64,000 nucleotides of DNA from Lumbricus rubellus (lineage: Eukaryota; Annelida; Clitellata; Crassiclitellata; Lumbricidae), in the NCBI GenBank assembly GCA_945859605.1, contig OX243822.1:27155998-27219997 (forward strand), read 5' to 3'. The notes below the pieces were generated by a model that did not search any database, was not told the origin of the DNA, and was given only the letters and a program-made list of their open reading frames with translations. Shown piece by piece: positions 56,761 to 64,000 of the stretch. The number at the start of each line of letters is the position of its first letter. Position 1 is the stretch's first letter. The position numbers and the translations under genes were made by a program.

Positions 56761-59700
56761 TGAAATGTTTGTAATGATGATGATGATGATGATAATAATA
56801 ATAAGAGGCCAAGGACCTAATGTTTGAAACGATTATTTACTCGTCTGTACATGATTGTGTCGGTTTTTGAAGAAATAAATGTGTAATAATAATAATAATA
56901 ATAATAATAACAATAATAAATAAACACTGTTTTAAGTGCCCATCAGTTCAACTCGAGGAAGGTTAACTGAAGCAGACTTGGGGGAGAGTTGGAATGTTAT
57001 TATTGTTTAGAACAATAGCTAGTGTACCGCTTCCCTTGTTAATCATAGAACTTTCTGTGTTTCTTGAATTTCATGCATGTAAACCTGATTCTTTAAATCT
57101 TACTTCTGGCCAAGATATTGTCAAAACTTCTTAGGGGATTTTTTGCCCATCCTGTTTAATGGTTAAGTGGCAGAGTTAAACGACTTGCATAAGCAGCTTG
57201 AGCGCCTCTGAGTAGTTTCTTGAAGGGACGCTATATAAATTCTAATAGTGAATAATGTTGTTATTCTTCAGAAAAATTCAGAGTTTGTGTTATATAATAA
57301 TTCTGCTGTTGCTGTTTGCTGTTCATCAGGTTGATGCATTGATGAACGCTCTCGTTCAGCTGAGGAGTCAGGATCCAACGATTAAAAGTCTTGTTGTCTC
57401 ACAGTTTACGTCGTTTCTTACTATACTGGAGACACCACTCAGGTAGGATGAGACAATAGACAGGTGTCATTACTCATTAGGGAAGGTGTGTTGTAAAAAT
57501 TATATTGAGTAAGTTTTCTGTAATACAAATATTAATTAAGTCGTCTGTGATTATTACTTAATAAAGTGAGTGATTGATAATTATTAAGGTGTGTAACTGA
57601 TGATTAAAAAAGTTTGTGATTATTAATTAAAGGTGTGCAATTACTAAATAATGAAATGTGCCTTTAAAAATTAAATAAGAGCGGGATTTTCAGGGTGGTT
57701 TTTGCTCATTTATAATGTGTGTGTGTGCTCACTTATTAACACTTTGACCGCGTGGTACGTGTATACAGGTACCTTTTTGTATTCTGTAGACGCGTGGTAC
57801 GTGTATACACGTACCGGAGTTTATACACTATTCGGGTCATCTTGAGCGTCCTGTCAATAAATTTAGACGCGTGTAATTAACTACTATGGTTTGTAGAGCC
57901 ATCTGGAGAATACTTCTGAATTTTTTTTCATTCTGGTTGCCACTACACCTTGTGTTTTCCCAGCCGCACGTGACACACACTTGAGTGTCGTTGCTGTTGC
58001 AATAATGGCGTCTCGTAAAAGATTCACAAAAAATTATGTTCTCAAGCAATTAGATTTGTCAGATGATGACAATTTTACTGATAATGATAGCGATCGCGAT
58101 AGTGATTTCGAATTAGGCGACAGTGAACGAGATAGCGATAAGACGGAGGATTACGATGCACCGGTTGTGGATGCAGGTAGCCTAATGACAGTTCGAATTG
58201 GGAGTCCGGTGTTGCTCTACCAGCTGCTCTTCTACTACCTTGCTATTGCCAATAATATTATTAGTTATGATAGGCTACTGCAGAGTAGACAATAGTTTCG
58301 TTCATTGAAACATTTGATAATAAATGCTAATTGCCGTTGCATTCCAATCTTATCACAATTTCCGATAATTGCCTTTCGCTAATGCATCATCGCGGTAACG
58401 GGTTGCCGCGTGCTGGTAATCTTTTCTACCGCGGTCAAAGTGTTAATAAGGTTTGCATTTACTAATTGATAAGGTGTGTGATTGCTAATTTGTAGGCGGT
58501 GTGATTTAATGTTGTGTGTGATTTATAATTAGCAGGGCGATTAATTACTAATTGATGAGGAGCACATGGTGTAATATTAAAATTAACATATAAATTGTCG
58601 TTATTATTATTATTACTATTATTATTATTATTAACTAACTAGGTCAGGTGAGTCTTTGTCTAGCTGTAATTATAAATTATTTCAGGTGACTTCTCAGGCA
58701 ATACAAGATGCCATTATATAATTAGTTAGTAATATTTGTATAGATGAAACAGTATCCTGGTCTAATTAATATGTCAGCTAAGGTTTCAGGTGAGACAGTG
58801 TACAGGTGTTTTTAATAATTAATGAGGTAAAGTTGGAGCTTAGGCATAACAATTTCCTGGCCTAAAAGAGTCAACACTTTACTAGAACTACATGTATGAT
58901 ATTGATGCTTATTTAGGTCAAGAAATTTGATTCTTAGCTAAGGCTACATTTACGAAGCTCCTTTGTAATGAAGCTCTATAGTTCCTGCTTTTAGAACTCC
59001 ACCACTGGTCGTACTCTGCCAATAATAATATAACATAAAATTACAATGCTACAATAATTACTGTGTTGAAATCACAAATTGTTAAAGCTCTGCTTCGGGC
59101 AATTGTGGAAGCTCACATGCATAACTTAATTTAGAGGTCCAAATAAATTACGTTTAAGCAATTATTTATCATAGTCCTTACATTTTCTTGCAGCAATCAT
59201 AATAATATTAATGAACAAACGAGTCGCTTATGTTAGACACCGTTTTAACGTGTCAGAAAAATCTATATTAAGATACGCTCTTGGTTTAACACAATGCTCC
59301 AATTCCGCTGACATGATTGCGAAAAAAGATATAAACAAACACCTTATTTAACGCATTCATTTGAATATAATATAAAATGTTTACTAATCCTATAACATTA
59401 ATTACAAGCCTTCTGTTGTCTTCGATTACATCGATTGGCGTGATCATACACCTTTCTAATGCGTTTGCATGATGCTGTATATATAATTAAGAGTGGTTGC
59501 ACTGTGCCAGTCCCAAGCTTGGATAAAGGAGGAGGGCATCGCTATTGGTCTTTGCTACCACACAGTGACGTTAAACTGCAACTACTACTACTCCTGCTTT
59601 CAGAAGTTCTTCGAACAGCGCTGTATAACTGACCACTTAAAATCATTCTTTGACCTTGCAGAGAAACTGGCTTCCAGTTCGTGCGATTGGACGGTACAAT

Positions 59701-60634
59701 GTCGAACAAACAGCGCGTTGCAGCAATCGAGTCGTTCATGGACTTGCGTCCCGGTTCTCCCACGATTTTCCTTCTTTCGCTGAAGGCCGGTGGAGTGGGA
59801 CTCAACCTCACGGCTGCCAGTCGTGTCTTCCTTTTGGATCCGGTAAGAAGCTTCGTTTTCGGGCAAACTGGCCGGGCGTTTTGTTTATTATTTATCGAAC
59901 TTGGTAGTTAGTATTTTAAATAAGTAATTGGTAATTTTTATGATTAATTTGATGAGTAAATTAATGTGTGATTTCATTAATTAATGAGTGATTTAATGTG
60001 TGATAAAATTTAATGCATCGTTTTATTAGAAGTTTAATGATTTACTTTATCAATAATTTTTTTAAGAATTTACTAAGTAATTTTAGAAAAAATTTAATGA
60101 GTGGTTTGACGTGTAGTTTCATTATTAATTTATGAAGTGACTTTATGAGTGACCTATTGAGTAATTTCATACAAAGTTTTATGAGGCCATTGCTCATACA
60201 TAGTAAGACCTTGATGCTCCATTTCTAGTATTCCTCGTGCTTTCCTCTCTAATCAGATTTATTTGACCACACTGAGGGTGGGACCACCTCTTAGCAGACC
60301 GCTTGAATAGGCGAGCCCTATACAAATTCATTGGATGAATGAATGTATTAGTTGACAGAGAAACTGAACAATGTCTGGTAAGTTTCTGTGACATGTATTT
60401 TTGTAGCCCAACAATTCTGTATAGTTAGAGGGATTCAAATCCAGACTCAAGACTTGTTTGTTTAAACAATCAATACAATTGTCAGTAACATGTGATCCAG
60501 TGTACAGCGCCCTTGCCTTCGGTTTTGGCTGAGCTATGGCGCTATATAAATTGTCTTATTATTATTATTTTTTTGCCCTGAGGTACTTCATTCCCCAGGG
60601 ACTTAATTATTAACTGAAGAATGATCGTCTGGTG

Positions 60635-60685
<51 letters not shown>

Positions 60686-61552
60686 TATTTTGATTTAAAT
60701 GTGTAATTTTTGTTGTTTGGATCTGTTGAACGTAGGCGTGGAATCCTGCGTCTGAGGATCAATGTTTCGACCGCTGTCATCGTCTCGGTCAGACTCGACC
60801 CGTCGTCATCACGAAGGTCTGTTTGGTTTTTTACTTTGCTGCTTACTTACTTCAATCAATCAATCAATCAATCGTAATTTATATAGCGCCCCTTCAAGGT
60901 ACTTACTCAGGGGCGCTCCCGGCCGAGATCAAGCGAAAAAACAGTCTTCAACAGTTTGTGAAATTGAGAACAGCTTGAGAACTTGTTTACCATGCCCTCT
61001 GTAGGCATCGTTTATGATTTTTGGTTGTAGTGGAAAATGTCGCACATGTTTCATTTGCGTAGAATCTGGATGCAAGGCAGTTTTCCTTCTGTCAGTGAAC
61101 CAGATGTGTGTTTTGTTTTGTTTTGTTTATTTGTTTATTTATTTATTTCACACACACACACAAGTCAAACAGAACAAACATGACTCACTAAACAGACTGC
61201 AAAAGGAATCATAAAAAGCTAACAGCTTATACAGTTCTGATCCCTAGCTCCATGACTATTTATATAACGCAAGTTAGTATTAGTACTTAATTAATTAATT
61301 AATTAGAACATAACTGAAAGTAACAGGATAAGCATACAATGTAATAATAATTTAATAATTAATAATAAAAATGATCTATTTTTCTGTTGATTTTAGTTCA
61401 TTGTTGAGAATTCAATCGAGGAGCGCATGATCGAAATGCAGGACAAGAAGCGTAAGTTGGTGCAAGGCGTCTTCGGCGACGAAAAGAAACAGACGGCCGA
61501 AGAGAAACGACAAACGCGAATCAACGACATCAAGAATCTGATGGATCTCTAG
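35916..61552 (+). CDS. HLTF: Helicase-like transcription factor HLTF, 22 exons
   Basis: Exons 35916-36108, 36525-36601, 36854-37020, 38985-39222, 39934-40008, 40652-40820, 41524-41645, 42730-43184, 43739-43821, 44411-44722, 45012-45080, 45979-46082, 46723-46999, 47604-47739, 48585-48764, 49438-49565, 50137-50330, 56469-56594, 57330-57442, 59662-59842, 60736-60816, 61397-61552 join in frame into 1211 codons plus stop (human about 1009). Domain order matches HLTF: HIRAN (about 70-185), SNF2 N-lobe with GLGKT (314-318) and DEGH (752-755), C3HC4 RING (961-1001) set into the helicase, and C-lobe with RCHRLGQ (1146-1152). In known family members HIRAN binds 3'-OH single-strand ends, the ATPase reverses stalled forks, and the RING polyubiquitinates PCNA, all in the nucleus. 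The extra length lies in the linker of exons 8-11. All RING ligands and ATPase motifs are intact. The first ATG is the least certain part. Confidence 0.97.
36203..36321 (+). repeat. 118-bp direct repeat, copy 2
   Basis: Second copy, in HLTF intron 1, 95 bases after the exon 1 donor. Confidence 0.85.
36525..36601 (+). CDS. HLTF: HLTF exon 2: start of HIRAN
   Basis: Codes residues 65-90. [18 protein letters not shown] matches the first HIRAN strand of human HLTF (LRGHVVGLRYYTG). Confidence 0.95.
36854..37020 (+). CDS. HLTF: HLTF exon 3: HIRAN core
   Basis: Codes residues 91-146. It includes [16 protein letters not shown] and [16 protein letters not shown], the DNA 3'-end-binding core. Arg and Asn-Ala-Val positions match the family. 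Confidence 0.97.
37163..38150 (-). mobile_element. maT-like (DD37D) Tc1/mariner element, internally deleted, 988 bp
   Basis: Inverted ends CACGGTGATTCATTAAAAAA (left) and CACGGTGATTCATAAAAAAA (right, reversed), with TA on both sides (37161-37162, 38151-38152). It carries a minus-strand transposase remnant. It fills HLTF intron 3. Confidence 0.92.
37281..37868 (-). pseudogene. maT-like transposase, C-terminal part
   Basis: About 195 codons remain, starting inside the catalytic domain ([11 protein letters not shown]) with [29 protein letters not shown] and [16 protein letters not shown] count 37 residues between the second and third catalytic Asp, hence DD37D, the maT signature. The N-terminal DNA-binding domain and the first catalytic Asp are missing: upstream the frame reads PSEKLF where relatives have SDEK, preceded by a stop. 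The open frame lacks a natural ATG. It cannot be active. Confidence 0.9.
38246..38430 (+). repeat. Short AT-rich tandem repeat
   Basis: Units of about 55 bp built on GATCTAATGAATAATTTATG and GCTAAATC, three to four copies. Confidence 0.75.
38626..38688. mobile_element. TTAA-flanked 63-bp micro-MITE, piggyBac-like
   Basis: TTAA lies at 38622-38625 and 38689-38692. The inverted ends CCCTTTAATGC and CCCTATAATGC differ at one position. A nearby TTAACACGTTGACTGCGG at about 38744 looks like a lone end related to the piggyBac element at 57740. Confidence 0.55.
38985..39222 (+). CDS. HLTF: HLTF exon 4: end of HIRAN
   Basis: Codes residues 146-225. [19 protein letters not shown] matches human VPFGANNAFTMPLHMTFWG. 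The rest is a variable linker. Confidence 0.96.
39343..39547 (+). mobile_element. SINE family 1, full length
   Basis: Complete head, B box and GGGGCGCTGTAACAAGTGCA tail, in HLTF intron 4. A reverse tail fragment (GCACTTGTTGTAGCGCCCC) follows at about 39617-39663. Confidence 0.87.
39934..40008 (+). CDS. HLTF: HLTF exon 5
   Basis: Codes residues 226-250. [20 protein letters not shown] matches the LKTEFDKLFEDLKEDDKT segment of human HLTF. Confidence 0.93.
40040..40252 (-). mobile_element. SINE family 1, near full length
   Basis: Reverse-strand copy in HLTF intron 5 starting 31 bases after exon 5, diverged but keeping GGATTCGAACC (B box) and CTACACCACC (A box). Confidence 0.83.
40652..40820 (+). 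CDS. HLTF: HLTF exon 6: helicase Q-like motif
   Basis: Codes residues 251-306. [14 protein letters not shown] begins the SNF2 domain, then LPPFW and [11 protein letters not shown]. Confidence 0.97.
40897..41107 (+). mobile_element. SINE family 1, full length
   Basis: Head GGGGCACGGTAGTATAGTGG, B box GGTTCGAATCC, tail GCGCTATAACAAATGCAC; in HLTF intron 6. Confidence 0.88.
41524..41645 (+). CDS. HLTF: HLTF exon 7: Walker A
   Basis: Codes residues 307-347. [20 protein letters not shown] is helicase motif I; Lys317 binds the ATP phosphates. Confidence 0.98.
41680..41860 (+). repeat. Dispersed repeat of the GCGCTATATAAA-tail family
   Basis: Contains ACTCAGAAGCGCTCCC and then GAGAAGGAGTTCTATAAAGA, like the 11043 repeat but more degraded. 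Confidence 0.45.
42398..42486 (+). repeat. TTA microsatellite
   Basis: About 28 near-perfect TTA units in HLTF intron 7. Confidence 0.97.
42730..43184 (+). CDS. HLTF: HLTF exon 8: long charged linker
   Basis: Codes residues 348-498, between motifs I and Ia. It is rich in Glu, Lys, Pro and Ser, with short internal repeats ([20 protein letters not shown]). It ends in GRPKR, matching SRPKRRK in human HLTF. The linker is longer than in vertebrates. Confidence 0.92.
43739..43821 (+). CDS. HLTF: HLTF exon 9
   Basis: Codes residues 499-526. [20 protein letters not shown] matches human KTAVQYIESSDSEE. Confidence 0.88.
44411..44722 (+). CDS. HLTF: HLTF exon 10: Ser/Thr/Val-rich linker
   Basis: Codes residues 527-630: linker with a basic RRGRAKKK patch, a possible nuclear localisation signal, then low-complexity TT/SS runs. 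Assigned by phase and splice sites rather than by conservation. Confidence 0.82.
45012..45080 (+). CDS. HLTF: HLTF exon 11: acidic linker
   Basis: Codes residues 631-653 ([20 protein letters not shown]). Phase 1 on both sides, so it could be skipped without a frameshift. Confidence 0.75.
45168..45591 (+). mobile_element. Non-autonomous Helitron, 424 bp
   Basis: Starts TCTATATAAATAAAAATG directly after an A and ends CTAG directly before a T, the A/T target rule of Helitrons. A hairpin (GCCAC 45561-45565 paired with GTGGC 45574-45578) lies 9 bases before CTAG. There are no inverted ends or target duplication. It lies in HLTF intron 11. Confidence 0.78.
45979..46082 (+). CDS. HLTF: HLTF exon 12: motif Ia
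   Basis: Codes residues 654-688, ending [17 protein letters not shown], the SNF2 motif Ia (human [15 protein letters not shown]). Confidence 0.97.
46542..46583 (+). promoter_or_regulatory. Duplicated decoy splice acceptor before HLTF exon 13
   Basis: GTCTGTTTGCTTTGACCAGG followed by ACCAGAAT nearly copies the true acceptor at about 46700-46730 (GTCTGTTTGCTTTGAACAGG, ACCAGATC), 151 bases upstream. Using it would add 151 nt, and the open frame reaches a TGA just before the true site. Confidence 0.6.
46723..46999 (+). CDS. HLTF: HLTF exon 13: DEGH box
   Basis: Codes residues 689-780. It holds [11 protein letters not shown], then [14 protein letters not shown] (motif II, Asp752-Glu753) and KWVVTG (start of motif III). 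Confidence 0.98.
47027..47100 (-). repeat. GCGCTATATAAA-tail fragment
   Basis: Reverse tail AATTTATATAGCGCCCCTTC just after the exon 13 donor. Confidence 0.6.
47296..47520 (-). mobile_element. LINE fragment, C-terminal part of reverse transcriptase ORF
   Basis: The minus strand reads [20 protein letters not shown], then [13 protein letters not shown] and NRYAWRHW, the conserved block after the RT domain of non-LTR elements. One stop precedes IGHI. A 5'-truncated fossil in HLTF intron 13. Confidence 0.82.
47604..47739 (+). CDS. HLTF: HLTF exon 14: motif III/IV
   Basis: Codes residues 781-825. [19 protein letters not shown] is SNF2 motif [12 protein letters not shown] follows. Confidence 0.98.
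48055..48143 (-). mobile_element. SINE family 1, tail and body fragment
   Basis: Reverse tail GCACTTGTTATAGCACCCCT, then AGAGGCGCTCCCGAATGCAG; the head is lost. A plus-strand tail fragment (AGGCGCTATATAAATAC) lies at 48441-48517. Confidence 0.75.
48585..48764 (+). CDS. HLTF: HLTF exon 15
   Basis: Codes residues 826-885. It has [20 protein letters not shown] and later [17 protein letters not shown] 51-bp minisatellite starts just past its donor. Confidence 0.97.
48776..49312 (+). repeat. 51-bp minisatellite, about ten units
   Basis: Units contain AATCACTTTGTCAATCAATT then TTACGTCATTCTTTTCTTTG. The array begins about 12 bases after the exon 15 donor. A period divisible by three keeps several frames open, giving false ORFs on both strands. 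Confidence 0.95.
49438..49565 (+). CDS. HLTF: HLTF exon 16
   Basis: Codes residues 886-928. [13 protein letters not shown] is the conserved LRQxCxHP motif. Confidence 0.96.
50137..50330 (+). CDS. HLTF: HLTF exon 17: RING finger, first six ligands
   Basis: Codes residues 929-993. It carries ECAICLDQL, then [11 protein letters not shown]: Cys961, 964, 976, His978, Cys981 and 984 of a C3HC4 RING, the E3 module of HLTF. Confidence 0.98.
50351..50565 (+). mobile_element. SINE family 1, full length
   Basis: Starts 21 bases after the exon 17 donor. Head GGGCGCGGTGGTGTAGTGG, duplicated GGTTCGA at the B box, tail GCGCTATAACAAGTGTAC. Confidence 0.88.
50740..52175. other. HLTF intron 17, left part
   Basis: No element ends recognised. 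Positions 51770-52180 look like degraded repeat DNA. Confidence 0.4.
52184..52329. mobile_element. hAT-like micro-MITE, 146 bp
   Basis: Inverted ends CATAGGTGCAA and CATAGGCGCAA; 8-bp duplication CATCCAGC at 52176-52183 and 52330-52337. The interior is four copies of a CTAAAAGTTGGGGGACCA-type unit. Confidence 0.88.
52603..53957. mobile_element. hAT-like element, 1355 bp
   Basis: Inverted ends TAGGGCATAGCCGGG; 8-bp duplication ATTATTTT at 52595-52602 and 53958-53965. Subterminal CCGGGT repeats lie at both ends, with a (TA)n tract at 53262-53327 inside. No transposase is visible. Confidence 0.9.
54229..54446 (+). mobile_element. SINE family 1, diverged copy
   Basis: Head GGGGTGCAGTGGTTTAGTGG, B box GGTTCGAATCT, tail GCGCTATAACAATTGCAC. 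A subfamily with a GGTTGCA insert, also seen at 13650. Confidence 0.82.
54977..55458. mobile_element. hAT-like MITE built of CTTGGGTTTTTT repeats, 482 bp
   Basis: Inverted ends CAGCGTTGCCACTC and CAGCGTTGCAACTC; 8-bp duplication GAAGGTGC at 54969-54976 and 55459-55466. It cuts an older CCTTGAAGGTGCGCTGTATA tail repeat in two. The interior is mostly irregular CTTGGGTTTTTT units, making false GF-rich ORFs. Confidence 0.92.
55467..56468. other. HLTF intron 17, right part
   Basis: AT-rich DNA with a G tract at 55742. No gene or complete element seen. Confidence 0.4.
56469..56594 (+). CDS. HLTF: HLTF exon 18: last RING ligand pair
   Basis: Codes residues 994-1035. KCPMCRGQL supplies Cys998 and Cys1001, completing the RING. 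The exon lies 6.1 kb downstream of exon 17. Confidence 0.97.
56716..56935 (+). repeat. AAT/GAT microsatellites
   Basis: (AAT)n at about 56722-56761 and 56885-56930, with (GAT)n between, in HLTF intron 18. Confidence 0.9.
57330..57442 (+). CDS. HLTF: HLTF exon 19: helicase C-lobe start
   Basis: Codes residues 1036-1072. [12 protein letters not shown], then [16 protein letters not shown] is motif IV of the C-lobe. Confidence 0.97.
57740..58442 (+). mobile_element. piggyBac element remnant, 703 bp
   Basis: Inverted ends CACTTTGACCGCG, 13 bp perfect, with TTAA at 57736-57739 and 58443-58446, the invariant piggyBac target. It carries the start of a transposase. It lies in HLTF intron 19. Confidence 0.92.
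58005..58295 (+). pseudogene. piggyBac transposase, N-terminal remnant
   Basis: An in-frame ATG at 58005 opens [20 protein letters not shown], then an acidic Asp/Ser/Glu stretch typical of the N-terminus of piggyBac transposases, up to about residue 60. After GSLMTVRIG the frame looks unrelated and ends at 58293, so the catalytic DDD domain is deleted. The open frame extends a little upstream from a weaker start. Confidence 0.72.
58447..59495. other. HLTF intron 19, remainder
   Basis: AT-rich with a TTA tract near 58595-58635. No gene or complete element recognised. Confidence 0.45.
59496..59580 (+). mobile_element. RTE-like 3' fragment
   Basis: GTGCCAGTCCCAAGCTTGGA then TAAAGGAGGAGGGCA, the shared 3' block of RTE elements, followed by GACGTTAAACTGCA as in the copy at 32887. 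Confidence 0.5.
59662..59842 (+). CDS. HLTF: HLTF exon 20: motif V
   Basis: Codes residues 1073-1133. It has [13 protein letters not shown], then [20 protein letters not shown] (motif V). Confidence 0.98.
60424..60569 (+). mobile_element. LINE 3' end (CR1/L2-like) with GCGCTATATAAATT tail
   Basis: A frame reads [13 protein letters not shown], the usual last residues of CR1/L2-type reverse-transcriptase ORFs. It continues to TATGGCGCTATATAAATTGT and a TTA repeat. The tail resembles those of SINE family 1 and of the many tail fragments here. Confidence 0.72.
60630..60686 (+). repeat. TTA microsatellite
   Basis: About 18 TTA units upstream of exon 21. Confidence 0.95.
60736..60816 (+). CDS. 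HLTF: HLTF exon 21: motif VI
   Basis: Codes residues 1134-1160. [20 protein letters not shown] holds the motif VI arginines that complete the ATPase site. Confidence 0.98.
60860..60930 (-). repeat. GCGCTATATAAA-tail fragment
   Basis: Reverse tail TTTATATAGCGCCCCTTCAA, then CAGGGGCGCTCCC, after a CAAT microsatellite. Confidence 0.65.
61397..61552 (+). CDS. HLTF: HLTF exon 22: C-terminus and stop
   Basis: Codes residues 1161-1211. [19 protein letters not shown] runs to the end [10 protein letters not shown], matching human INEIRTLIDL. The stop is TAG at 61550. Confidence 0.97.
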   Translation, partial: FIVENSIEERMIEMQDKKRKLVQGVFGDEKKQTAEEKRQTRINDIKNLMDL

Positions 61553-63278
61553 ACCAACTTAATGTTGTCGGATGGCAACTGCGACCAACTTGAGACGAAA
61601 TTGCTGCATTTTTTGTCTTATTGTTTTGACTCTTCTGGTGCAATTGCAAGATTTTTAGCTGAAAAGATTATTCGAGTAGTTTTGAGCAAGATTACTGAAG
61701 TTGTTTCAGATTATTGGAGCAGTTTTGATTTAGAGGTTTGACTGAAGAGATTATTGGAGTAGATTTGATTAAGAATAAATGACATTGTAGCATTTAAGTA
61801 AGATGAAAAACATATTTGCTAGAACTATACCTCACCCAACAGGTGTTTCAGAGTAAATGACATTGTAGCATTTAAGTAAGATCAGAAACATATTTGCTAG
61901 AAGATTGTCTGAGTACACCTGACCTATCATACAAACTCACCAAAATTATACCTCACGCTATATCCCAACAGGTCTTTCACTCGAACCTCAAAACACTGCT
62001 TTTCTCAGATCCAATCCTGATTCCTCCTCTTCCCCCAAACTCCCATGCAGTTTATATTTTAAACATCATCCACCATAGCTGTCTGTCTGACTCCTCGCCT
62101 GAATCTCTGGATCTTGACCCCTGTCTATCGACTTTGTTTTGATTGAGTGCATGTGAATAAGCAACTTAGCTTTTGTGGACCCTGTATAAAAGTTCTGAGT
62201 TTTTGATTATGATGTAACTGCTTTTTGGGATAAAATCAAACTAACTTTTGGCAGAAGTTATTTGAGTGGCTCTTTTAATAAACTCAATACATGGTTTAGG
62301 TGGCTGTTGGCAAATAATGAATTAAGATTTTGCTGAAAGATATTGGAGATTTTGGTCAGCGTCAACATTTGGTCTTTTCATAAAGATTTGGTACACAGAA
62401 ATTACTGATATCAACACAAATTTAGCGTATGCACACAAAATTGAGTGTGTCTAAGTATTTTACGAACTGATGTAATTATTCGTTGTAGTGACTTTTAGCA
62501 TCGTATTATAGACTAGCGCAGAGAGCACCTCTGAGTAGGTATCCAGATTAGGTGCTATATAAGTTCTCAGAATGAATGAATGAAGAAACTTTGTTTTATT
62601 CATTGACAATTTATGCAGTACAACAGGGATGTATCTGTAACAGAAGTGATATTGGTGTAGTGAAGAGTTTTTGAGCCGAGGGGCAGGATTTCACAGCTGT
62701 GCCCATTTTTATTTTTTTTTAACTTTTAGTTGTTCATGTCATAGCTTTTGTACCCCAGATATTTGTGCAAGAGGGTCAAATACACAGTTTTCTAAATGTC
62801 AAAGCTATCTAATTATAGCCTGTACTTTAATTTAGAAGTTCTACTCAGACTGTGTTGGATCTACCATACTCAGAATTTTTTTATGCATGTGATAGCATAA
62901 AAAACTTTACTTTTTGGCTGTGCTGGAACTGAGGGGACACATCTAAGTAGTCCTCCTTGAAGAGGCGCTATAGAATTTTATGAATAAAGGAATACTAGTA
63001 GCCTTGTTGGCACCACAAGATCAAGAGGGTGGAGTGATCTGTTGGAGTGCGGGCATACGCAAAGGGTAGCACCAATGCAGACAAGGGTGAAGGGATTTTT
63101 TGTCAGCAATCTCTTATCCTGTTGTGTTTGAGTGTGAATTTACTTGTGATTCATGGAAAGTATGACCAGTTTTACTTTTTAAGAATTTTTTTAGTTTGTG
63201 TTCTCCAACCAAATATGATCGTGTGTGTTGCGAAGTTAGTTGTGTTGTGAGGAACATGTTTTATTTTTGGACAATAAA
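61553..63278 (+). other. HLTF: HLTF 3' region with three poly(A) signals and a partial duplication
   Basis: AATAAA occurs at 61774, 62277 and 63273; which is used cannot be told. A stretch starting AAATGACATTGTAGCATTTA is repeated about 78 bases apart (about 61776 and 61854). Positions 61910-62210 hold a short open frame (FHSNLKTLLFSDPI) that resembles the C-terminus of CR1/L2-like LINE proteins and is probably a fossil. Tail fragments ending GCGCTATA lie near 62520 and 62935. Confidence 0.5.
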
Positions 63279-64000
63279 TATTACATTTTAGCGAGGCTTT
63301 CGTGTTCAATTGCATTCGCCCAGATTACTGCAACATTAAAAGAAATTTATATCGATTGTAATGTTTTGACTATTTTATACATTTTAAAAAGGCACAATTC
63401 AATACCGTAAATTTACCGTAATTTTAAGCATATTATCTGTTAAAAATTGGGTGAACATTTATTTTTCACAACATGAATTTTAGTTTTACTATGTCCAGAT
63501 CTAGCGAAAAGAAAGGTTTTTCGTTTTAGATTTCTGTGACGGAAATGTTCAAAACCGGTTTCAGAAGTGCATAAACGGCTTGCCCTTAGTTTACAATGTT
63601 GGAAAACAAGTGCCAAAAATTCAACAGTGGGTAAAACACTGATCAGGTTTGTCAGCTATAAAAGTTTGACAGCACTTCAAGACAATAGGCTACAAAAACA
63701 ATTTAAGGCTAGTTACAAAGTTTGGTGCCGATTCCAATGTGGCTGACCATGTGACGCGTCCATTTGTTGGCCCGCGGTTGACCGGCCTACATGTTGACCG
63801 ACCTACATGTTGCCCTCGTCAGGGTCAAGTCGCATGTGTTGACCCTGGAGTGGAGCATTGTTTGATGTGCTCGAATACTACAATATAAAAAACCACAATC
63901 CTGTGTCACTAAGGACCGAGAAACGGCCTTTACTAATTTTTAAAATTTTAATGATGTTGGCAATATATGAACTCAGGCGATGTCATCAAAAGTCAAAACG
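63279..64000. other. Downstream flank
   Basis: No gene seen. Positions 63760-63840 repeat TTGACCGGCCTACATG and TTGACCGACCTACATG in tandem. Confidence 0.5.

Overview
This is animal nuclear DNA: two large genes built from many small exons with GT-AG introns, abundant microsatellites, tRNA-derived SINEs, LINE remnants and a very high load of short DNA transposons. The proteins, the mix of SINE, hAT, piggyBac, maT and Helitron elements, and a marked excess of the octamer TAGGCCTA suggest a marine invertebrate, perhaps a deuterostome such as an echinoderm. That placement is inference and weak.

Layout: (1) 1-3151 is upstream DNA with a 1.5 kb hAT-like element. (2) 3152-24289, plus strand, is a complete 17-exon gene for an organellar Na+/H+ exchanger of the SLC9A6/7/9 group (718 codons by my exon joins). 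Its introns hold SINEs, simple repeats, an unassigned inverted-repeat element, and a hAT-like element (14740-17513) into which a second copy of the same element has inserted. (3) 24290-35915 is the 3' flank and intergenic DNA. It holds a TA-flanked palindromic MITE, a likely poly(A) site near 27682, another hAT-like element carrying its own nested MITE, and a three-level nest of a hAT-like MITE inside an RTE-like fragment inside a SINE. (4) 35916-61552, plus strand, is a complete 22-exon HLTF gene (1211 codons): HIRAN domain, SNF2 ATPase and embedded RING finger. Its introns hold a maT (DD37D) mariner remnant, a Helitron, hAT-like elements, a piggyBac remnant with the start of its transposase, and a 51-bp minisatellite. 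(5) 61553-64000 is the HLTF 3' region and downstream DNA.

The two genes lie head-to-tail but have unrelated jobs: endosomal pH control, and replication-fork remodelling with PCNA ubiquitination. Nothing suggests co-regulation. The linkage itself may be old, because I recall SLC9A9 and HLTF both mapping to human 3q24.

The most striking content is the transposon stratigraphy. Twelve elements carry terminal inverted repeats flanked by perfect 8-bp direct repeats, and several lie inside one another, so their order of arrival can be read directly. Exon joins were made by eye from splice signals, reading frame and family knowledge; no alignment was run.
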